Origin: Candidatus Cloacimonadota bacterium
GTDB lineage: Bacteria > Cloacimonadota > Cloacimonadia > Cloacimonadales > Cloacimonadaceae
DNA length: 27,547 bases
Direction: 5' to 3'
Assembly: GCA_023230025.1 (NCBI GenBank)
Contig: JALNYD010000008.1
Coordinates: forward strand, 1-27,547
Both the position numbers and the translations under genes were made by a program. Each line of letters opens with the position of its first letter. The first letter of the stretch is position 1. Under the pieces are notes generated by a model. It worked only from the letters and a program-made list of their open reading frames with translations. It searched no databases and was not told where the DNA came from. Positions 21,885-27,547 of this stretch are shown in pieces.

Positions 21885-24851
21885 ATGAAAATGGAAGAAC
21901 TGAATTACTATTACAATAAATTCAAGTTCGGTGAAGACATCTTTCATCAACTGATGCAGAGACGTGTACGGGATATACTTTTAGTTTCAACCTTTTATGA
22001 TGCGTTTATCTTTGAACAGGATGGCAGGCTATCGGAGCAGATTTTTGGTGAGTATCGGCAATTGAATCTTTCCACCGCCCCCAGAATCACTTCCGTGCCC
22101 ACCGGAGCGGAAGCACTGGAGAAGCTGAAGCATCATTCCTATGATCTGGTGATTACTATGATGCGGATTGGTGAAGTTGGCCCCTTTGAGCTGGCTCGAA
22201 AGGTCAAAAAGGATCACCCTGATCTGAAGGTGCTATTGTTGTTAAACGTTGCTTCAGATTATGTAATTTGGGAGAATCACGAGCAAGAACGCCAGTTTAT
22301 TGATGATGTATTTCTCTGGAATGGAGATACGAAGCTGTTTCTGGCTATGGTCAAAAACGTTGAAGACGCAATGAACGTGCAGTTTGACAGCACTCACGGC
22401 TTAGTAAGGGTGATTCTCCTGGTGGAAGATAGCGTGCGCTATTATTCAATGTTTTTACCCTCTTTGTATTCCGTGATCATGAAGCAGACCCAAAAGCTGA
22501 TTGAAGAAGAGGTCAGCGATATCAACAAGCACCTCCGCATGCGGATTCGTCCCAAAGTGCTGATGGCACACAGCTTTGAAGAAGCAGTATCACTATATGA
22601 TAAATACCGGGATTACATGTTGTGTGTGATTTCTGATGTGCGTTATAAGGTTGGCAACGAGATGGATGCCCATGCTGGATTCAAGCTGATCAAGCATATA
22701 CTATCCAAGAATCGGGATTTGCCGATGATCCTGCAATCTTCCGAGGATGAGAACGAGGCGATGGCTCAGGAATTGGGTGTACACTTTTTGAACAAGAGTT
22801 CAAAGCACCTCTTCAAAGATCTGCGAGAGTATATGGTATATAATCTTGGTTTTGGCAATTTCACCTTCCGTAGTCCGGAGGGTGACATCCTGGACGAAGC
22901 AGCCAATATCGCAGAGTTTGAAGATAAGATCATGAAGATCCCTGTGGATTCCCTGGAGTTTCACAGCCGCTTCAACCATTTTTCAAACTGGTTGATTGCC
23001 CATGGAGAGGTGCAGATTGCCAAAAAGATCCGCCCCATGAAGATTGAGGATTTTGATTCGCGGGACGAGTTGCGCCTCTTTATATATCAAATCTTCCGCA
23101 CCGTGCGCATCGAAAAAAACCGGGGTAAGATCATTAATTTTGATGCGGTTTCTCTGGCTGAAATGAACCAAATTATCCGTCTCACAGAAGGTTCTCTGGG
23201 GGGAAAAGGACGGGGATTGGCATTTTTGAATGCTCTGCTTTGCACCATGAACTATGAGAAGAAGTTTGAGAATACCGCCATCTCGTTGCCCTCCACAGCA
23301 ATCATTGGTACCAATGAGTTTGATCAGTTTGTCGAGCAGAATGGCATTATGGATCAAATCCAGGACAGAAGCGATGATGAGATTGATGAGATCTTCATTC
23401 AGGGTAAGCTTTCCGACGCTTTGATAAACAGATTAGAGATTTATCTGGATCATGTGGACTATCCAATTGCGGTCCGCTCTTCAAGTCTATTGGAGGATTC
23501 GCAGGCTCAACCGCTGGCAGGGGTATATCGCACCTTTATGTTGCCCAATAATCACAGTGACAAGATGCATCGGCTGCGCCAGCTCATGGATGCCATCAAG
23601 CTGGTATATGCTTCAGTCTATCTTTCTTATACCCGCAATTTTCTGGATGCATTGAACTTTAAGGCCGAGGAAGAAAAGATGGCGGTGATCATTCAGGAAA
23701 CCGTTGGCAGCCTTAATGGCGATCACTATTACTATCCCCATATCTCCGGAGTTGCCCAGTCCTACAACTTCTACCCCACTTCGCATATGCAACATACAGA
23801 TGGGATTTCCAATATCGCATTGGGACTGGGGAAATCCGTGGTGGAAGGTAAGCTGAACTATCGATTCTGTCCCAAGTATCCCGAGATTGACATCCTGCCT
23901 CAGGAAGAGATGATGCGCAATTCGCAGAAGGAGTTCTTTGCCCTCAACCTCTCAAGCAATGATTTTGATCTCACCAAAGGTGAAGAGATCACACTCTCCA
24001 GGCTGAAACTCAGTGATGCCGAAAAGCATGGTACACTGCGCTATCTGGCCTCAGTGTGGGATTATGAGAACTATCGCATTTCCGATAATCCGCAAGAAAA
24101 GGGGCTGAAAGTTCTCACCTTTGCCAGCATACTGAAATACCACTATTTCCCATTGGCAAAAATCGTGGAAGAGCTTCTGGAAATTGGTGAAATAGCCTTG
24201 GGTATCCCGGTAGAGATCGAGTTTGCCGTAAACCTGGATCAGGAAAAGAGCTTTGCCAACAAACCAACTTTTTATATCCTGCAGATTCGCCCATTGTCCA
24301 TAAGCACAGATGCTTATCATATAGATCCCGGGAAGCTGAATAAGCAGAATTTGCTGATGTACACTGAACATGGCATGGGCAATGGCGTGATCGAAGAGCT
24401 GAAGGACGTGATCTATCTGGATCCCCAGTGCTTTGATAAAACCATGACTCATAAGATGCAGGAAGAGATTGAGCGCTTCAATGAGTATATGGGCAAACAG
24501 GGTAAAAGCTATATCCTGATCGGCCCTGGAAGGTGGGGTTCCAGAGATAGATTTTTGGGAATCCCAGTGCGCTGGCCCCAGATCAATCACGCCAAGGTAA
24601 TTCTGGAAACGGGGCTGCGGGATTTCATTGTGGAAGCCAGTCAGGGCACTCACTTTTTCCACAATCTGGTAGCCATGAACGTTGGCTATTTCACCATTCC
24701 CTATGCCTCCAAAACGGATTATGTGGATTTGGAATGGCTTATGTCTCAGGAAGTGAAGCAACGTGGAGAATACTTCGTGCATGTAGAATTTGACCATCCT
24801 CTTTTAGTGAGGATGGATGGCAAAACTGGCTTGGCTGTGATTCATAAATAG
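21885..24851 (+). CDS. Tandem receiver domains fused to a PEP synthase/PPDK-type ATP-grasp domain
   Basis: 988 aa from ATG 21885, chosen because GAGG (21874-21877) is 7 nt upstream but only 1 nt from the ATG at 21879. Receiver 1 (about 28-165) lacks the phospho-Asp: the expected position in LVITMMRIG is Met92. Receiver 2 (about 175-320) has LLVEDS (Glu181/Asp182), VISDVRY with Asp251 as likely phospho-acceptor, and Lys304. From about 430 the protein resembles the nucleotide-binding domain of PEP synthase/pyruvate phosphate dikinase: GSLGGKGRGLAF with Lys441, YPIAVRSSSLLEDS with Arg531, MAVIIQETVG and, late, FYILQIRPL. The phosphohistidine and PEP-binding domains of those enzymes are absent. 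The C-terminus instead carries a distinct segment around GPGRWGSRDRFLGIPV and EASQGTHFFHNL. The histidine kinase and NtrC-type regulator downstream suggest a signalling role. Confidence 0.85.
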   Translation: MKMEELNYYYNKFKFGEDIFHQLMQRRVRDILLVSTFYDAFIFEQDGRLSEQIFGEYRQLNLSTAPRITSVPTGAEALEKLKHHSYDLVITMMRIGEVGPFELARKVKKDHPDLKVLLLLNVASDYVIWENHEQERQFIDDVFLWNGDTKLFLAMVKNVEDAMNVQFDSTHGLVRVILLVEDSVRYYSMFLPSLYSVIMKQTQKLIEEEVSDINKHLRMRIRPKVLMAHSFEEAVSLYDKYRDYMLCVISDVRYKVGNEMDAHAGFKLIKHILSKNRDLPMILQSSEDENEAMAQELGVHFLNKSSKHLFKDLREYMVYNLGFGNFTFRSPEGDILDEAANIAEFEDKIMKIPVDSLEFHSRFNHFSNWLIAHGEVQIAKKIRPMKIEDFDSRDELRLFIYQIFRTVRIEKNRGKIINFDAVSLAEMNQIIRLTEGSLGGKGRGLAFLNALLCTMNYEKKFENTAISLPSTAIIGTNEFDQFVEQNGIMDQIQDRSDDEIDEIFIQGKLSDALINRLEIYLDHVDYPIAVRSSSLLEDSQAQPLAGVYRTFMLPNNHSDKMHRLRQLMDAIKLVYASVYLSYTRNFLDALNFKAEEEKMAVIIQETVGSLNGDHYYYPHISGVAQSYNFYPTSHMQHTDGISNIALGLGKSVVEGKLNYRFCPKYPEIDILPQEEMMRNSQKEFFALNLSSNDFDLTKGEEITLSRLKLSDAEKHGTLRYLASVWDYENYRISDNPQEKGLKVLTFASILKYHYFPLAKIVEELLEIGEIALGIPVEIEFAVNLDQEKSFANKPTFYILQIRPLSISTDAYHIDPGKLNKQNLLMYTEHGMGNGVIEELKDVIYLDPQCFDKTMTHKMQEEIERFNEYMGKQGKSYILIGPGRWGSRDRFLGIPVRWPQINHAKVILETGLRDFIVEASQGTHFFHNLVAMNVGYFTIPYASKTDYVDLEWLMSQEVKQRGEYFVHVEFDHPLLVRMDGKTGLAVIHK

Positions 24852-24949
24852 GCTTTCCCAAGATGGATCAGGTCTCGGATAGAAAATCATTGACAGATTC
24901 AAGCCCTAAGTTTTGATTCGGGGTTGAAATGATTTCCCGGGAGGAATGA

Positions 24950-26065
24950 ATGAACTATGACAGCCATGCCATGAGTGCAGCCGAGACAATCTTTGCGCTC
25001 AGAGAGCGGGTCAAGGAACTTACCTGCCTGTACAGGATTACTGATTTGGCAAACAGGACTGATCTTGCTTTTGAGGACTTTATGAAGCAGGTCTTGAACA
25101 TCATTCCCCGCTCCATGCAATACCCCTCTGCAACTGGATGTAGAATCCAGATTGATGGCAAGAACTATGACTCCCCAAATCTGGAGTTTGGCAATGAACA
25201 CATTGTGGTGGATATATCAGCCAATCAACAGCTTAGGGGAACCATCCAGGTTTACTATCAGGATAGTGCCAATGTGGAGTTCCTTCACGAAGAAACATTG
25301 TTACTCAAAGGCGTCGCTCAGCAGTTGGCTCTGGTATTGGAGCGAAAGGGAATTGAAGATAGCAATCAAAAACTTCAGGAGCAGCTCCGGCATGCCGACC
25401 GCCTGGCCACAATTGGTCAGCTCTCTGCGGGGATTGCTCACGAGATAAACGAGCCGCTATCGGCAATTCTTGGCTTTGGTCAACTTTTGAAAAGCGATTA
25501 TCAGCTTCCTGAGGCTGCTGAAAAGGATGTGCAAAAGATCATTGCCTCCGCCCTGCATGCCCGGGAAGTTGTACGCAAACTCATGCTCTTCTCCCGCCAG
25601 GTGCCTCCCAAAATGAAAGACGTAAATCTCAACAAGCTAATTGAAGAGGGCTTTTACTTCCTGGAAAACCGCTGCCAGAAACAGTCCATCACCATCGTAA
25701 AGGAGCTCCAGGAAGCTTTGCCCGATATCGTCGCCGACGCATCACAGATGCATCAGGTGCTGGTCAACCTTTCAGTTAACGCGATGCAAGCAATGCCGGA
25801 AGGTGGCACTTTAACAATCCGAACTTCCTGTAGTGGCGATACAATCGAGATGCAGGTTGCAGACACTGGAATCGGGATGGATAGAGATTTGGTGCAGAAG
25901 ATCTTTATTCCCTTCTTCACCACCAAGGATGTGGATCAGGGTACCGGGCTTGGATTACCAGTTGTGCATGGCATCATCAGCTCACATCATGGAGCCATCA
26001 AAGTGGAAAGCGAACCTGGCCAGGGAACCACATTTCGCATATTCCTGAAGGTAAACAATGACTGA
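24950..26065 (+). CDS. Sensor histidine kinase (GAF-like + HisKA + HATPase)
   Basis: 371-aa soluble kinase, with no membrane segments. The ATG at 24950 follows CGGGAGGA. The N-terminal part (about 15-130) looks like a GAF-type sensor region, joined by a coiled segment (130-150) to the H box AGIAHEINEPLSAI with His164. The N box is HQVLVNLSVNAM (Asn273/Asn277), G1 is DTGIGM (305-310), the F box is PFFTTK (321-326) and G2 is GTGLGL (331-336). The core resembles NtrB-like cytosolic kinases that partner sigma-54 regulators. Its stop overlaps the start of the response regulator gene by 8 nt, so the two are very likely cognate. A TTGACA lies upstream (24890-24895) without a convincing -10. The 98-bp gap to the receiver/ATP-grasp gene has no terminator, so co-transcription is plausible. 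Confidence 0.93.
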   Translation: MNYDSHAMSAAETIFALRERVKELTCLYRITDLANRTDLAFEDFMKQVLNIIPRSMQYPSATGCRIQIDGKNYDSPNLEFGNEHIVVDISANQQLRGTIQVYYQDSANVEFLHEETLLLKGVAQQLALVLERKGIEDSNQKLQEQLRHADRLATIGQLSAGIAHEINEPLSAILGFGQLLKSDYQLPEAAEKDVQKIIASALHAREVVRKLMLFSRQVPPKMKDVNLNKLIEEGFYFLENRCQKQSITIVKELQEALPDIVADASQMHQVLVNLSVNAMQAMPEGGTLTIRTSCSGDTIEMQVADTGIGMDRDLVQKIFIPFFTTKDVDQGTGLGLPVVHGIISSHHGAIKVESEPGQGTTFRIFLKVNND

Positions 26066-27395
26066 TAAAGAGATACACATCCTGATCGTGGAGAACAATC
26101 CCGATACTCTGGAAATGCTGCAACGCAAGGTACAAAGCCAGAGACACATAGTCTTTTGTGCTAGTGACGTCCCGCATGCCATCACCATGGTTGAACAGAA
26201 CAAGATCGATATCATCCTCACTGATTACAAGATGCCCAAACTCAGCGGATTAGATCTGATCCGTCACATCAATGCTCACCATCCTGTAATTAAACTGATA
26301 ATGATCACTGGATACCCTACTATTGAAGGTGCTGTTGAAGCCGTGAAAGTGGGGGCACAAAGCTATATCACCAAACCTTTTACTGATGATGAGCTGTTCT
26401 CCGCCATCAATGAAGCCATTAAAAGCATTGAGCTGAGTGTGGCAAACAAGCCCAAGCTTAATGTAGAATTGGGAAAATATGGCCTCGTTGGAAACAGCAA
26501 GAGCATGCAGAAACTGTATCATATCATTGATAAGAGTTCCTCCAATCAGGCTACCGTGCTAATCCAGGGTGAGAGTGGTACTGGTAAGGAGCTTGTAGCC
26601 CGCGCCATTCACTACAATAGTAAATACCACCAGGCTCCATTTGTTCCAATCAATTGCGGGGCAATCCCGGAAAGCCTTTTGGAATCAGAACTCTTCGGCT
26701 ATACCAAAGGCTCTTTTACTGGAGCCAATACCAGCCGGGCTGGATATTTTATCACTGCCGATGGGGGCACCATTTTCCTGGACGAGATCTCCGAGACCTC
26801 GCTTTCCATGCAGGTTAAATTACTCCGCGTACTTCAGGATAAACAGGTAATGATGATCGGTTCCAATAAAGCACGTAAGGTGAATGTGCGCATCATTGCT
26901 GCCACCAACAAGGATTTGGCCGTATGCATAAAACAGGGTACGTTTCGGGAAGACCTCTATTACAGACTTAATGTGGTTCCCATTATGGTTCCGCCCTTGC
27001 GCGAACATAGCGAAGATATTCCTGGATTGGTGCAACACTTCCTCACCAAATATGCCCGGGAACTGGGACAGAGCATTCCCAGAATATCGGAAAACGCTCT
27101 CAAACGGCTTATGCAGCATCCCTGGCAAGGTAACATCAGAGAGCTGGAAAACCTCATATACCAACTGGTGCTGATGCGTGAGACCAATGACATTCGTAGT
27201 GCAGATCTGCCAGATTATCTGAAATACACCATTGAATCTGCCATTGATTACGATCGTACTCTTGCTCAGGTGGAAGCGGATTATATCCGGGATATCCTGA
27301 AACTGACGGGAGGCAACAAGGCTCTGACCGCCCGTAGACTGGGTATTGATCGTAAGACTCTGTACAATAAACTGGATAGGTTGCGGCTTCAGTAG
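26058..27395 (+). CDS. Sigma-54-dependent response regulator (NtrC family)
   Basis: 445 aa. The receiver domain (1-120) has phospho-acceptor Asp56 (LTDYKMP), Thr84 and Lys106 (TKPF). The AAA+ domain (about 140-370) has Walker A GESGTGKE (171-178), the sigma-54 contact loop as GSFTGA (218-223; usually GAFTGA), Walker B GGTIFLDEI (236-244) and an FREDLYYRLNVVPI segment. The Fis-type helix-turn-helix is at the end (NKALTARRLGIDRKTLYNKL). It would activate sigma-54 promoters after phosphorylation by the kinase encoded just upstream. Oddity: the acidic pocket, normally D-D or E-D, reads Glu12-Asn13-Asn14, so a usual Mg-binding acid is missing. No -24/-12 sigma-54 site was found in the window's intergenic regions, so its targets are elsewhere. 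Confidence 0.94.
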   Translation: MTDKEIHILIVENNPDTLEMLQRKVQSQRHIVFCASDVPHAITMVEQNKIDIILTDYKMPKLSGLDLIRHINAHHPVIKLIMITGYPTIEGAVEAVKVGAQSYITKPFTDDELFSAINEAIKSIELSVANKPKLNVELGKYGLVGNSKSMQKLYHIIDKSSSNQATVLIQGESGTGKELVARAIHYNSKYHQAPFVPINCGAIPESLLESELFGYTKGSFTGANTSRAGYFITADGGTIFLDEISETSLSMQVKLLRVLQDKQVMMIGSNKARKVNVRIIAATNKDLAVCIKQGTFREDLYYRLNVVPIMVPPLREHSEDIPGLVQHFLTKYARELGQSIPRISENALKRLMQHPWQGNIRELENLIYQLVLMRETNDIRSADLPDYLKYTIESAIDYDRTLAQVEADYIRDILKLTGGNKALTARRLGIDRKTLYNKLDRLRLQ

Positions 27396-27404
27396 TGCGA
27401 GATT

Positions 27405-27452
27405 GGTTGACAGGTTGACAGGTTTTCAGTTTTTCAAGTTTTCAGGTTTTCG
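27405..27452. repeat. Diverged tandem octamer array (6 units)
   Basis: Six contiguous 8-mers: GGTTGACA, GGTTGACA, GGTTTTCA, GTTTTTCA, AGTTTTCA, GGTTTTCG. They begin 10 bp after the stop of the response regulator gene. The period is clear, although the units have drifted. Confidence 0.75.
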
Positions 27453-27469
27453 AGTAGCGTGGCCTCACT

Positions 27470-27502
27470 CAATTCTCAATTCTCAATTCTCAATTCTCAA
27501 TT
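27470..27502. repeat. Tandem heptamer array (CAATTCT x 4.7)
   Basis: Four perfect CAATTCT units (27470-27476, 27477-27483, 27484-27490, 27491-27497) and a partial CAATT. It lies about 20 bp from the 3' end of the 5S rRNA gene. The units are perfect, so the array is probably young or slippage-prone. Confidence 0.85.
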
Positions 27503-27520
27503 GCGCAAAAGGCGTTAGCG

Positions 27521-27547
27521 ATGGCGGCGACCTACTCTCCCACACAG
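27521..27547 (-). rRNA. rrf: 5S ribosomal RNA, 3' end only (cut by window edge)
   Basis: Read on the - strand, the last bases give CTGTGTGGGAGAGTAGG followed by TCGCCGCCAT, the familiar 3' end of bacterial 5S rRNA. The exact 3' end cannot be fixed, because the 5' half of the terminal stem is outside the window. An rRNA operon therefore runs leftward into this region, converging with the response regulator gene. Confidence 0.8.

Noticed and set aside
24051..24797. 248-aa leftward frame opposite the receiver/ATP-grasp gene
   Set aside because: It lies within a clear long gene on the other strand, and no motif supports it.
27470..27502. Heptamer array as a CRISPR-like array
   Set aside because: Units are 7 bp, contiguous and without spacers, so it is a simple tandem repeat.

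Overview
The window is about 27.5 kb of chromosome from what looks like a strictly anaerobic, Gram-negative-type bacterium. Three things suggest the FCB superphylum, most likely a Cloacimonadota-like lineage. These are a complete six-gene Rnf complex with a multi-cluster RnfB next to a tungsten-type aldehyde:ferredoxin oxidoreductase, several Bacteroidetes-style outer-envelope lipoproteins including an LruC-domain protein, and one promoter resembling the FCB TAnnTTTG element. The taxonomic call is inference from gene content. Nothing in the window proves it.

Layout on the + strand, 1-11.2 kb: the 3' end of an aldehyde:ferredoxin oxidoreductase gene (cut by the window edge), then rnfCDGEAB (1050-6240) closed by a strong terminator. 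An 800-bp gene-free stretch (6241-7040) follows. It is packed with hairpins and holds one copy of a dispersed palindromic repeat. Next come a small membrane/secreted-protein operon (7041-8740, including a DUF975 protein), the ABC-F translation factor EttA (8801-10480), and a lone lipoprotein (10597-11187) ending in a terminator shared with convergent genes.

Layout on the - strand, 11.2-21.6 kb: (i) two paralogous 237-aa envelope lipoproteins followed by a MATE transporter; (ii) a tightly overlapping operon umuC - YigZ/IMPACT - ChaN-like haem-binding protein - MEMO1-like (AmrB) - AMMECR1-like (AmrA); (iii) a 654-aa LruC-domain lipoprotein with its own promoter and terminator; (iv) a GT-A fold glycosyltransferase-like protein. 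A second copy of the palindromic repeat lies at 21637-21713.

Layout on the + strand, 21.9-27.4 kb: a three-gene signalling module. It consists of a 988-aa protein joining two receiver domains to a PEP-synthase/PPDK-type ATP-grasp domain, a GAF-like/HisKA/HATPase histidine kinase, and a sigma-54-dependent NtrC-type response regulator overlapping the kinase gene. Downstream are two simple-sequence arrays (period 8, then period 7) and, at the very edge, the 3' end of a 5S rRNA gene on the - strand, so an rRNA operon converges on this module.

Functionally, the left end is energy metabolism: aldehyde oxidation would reduce ferredoxin, and Rnf would reoxidise it with NAD+ to build an ion gradient. 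The right end is signalling and probably transcriptional control through sigma-54. The most interesting parts are the receiver/ATP-grasp signalling module, the compensatory base change between the two palindromic repeat copies, the hairpin cluster in 6.3-6.8 kb, and the unusual umuC-IMPACT-ChaN-MEMO-AMMECR1 operon.
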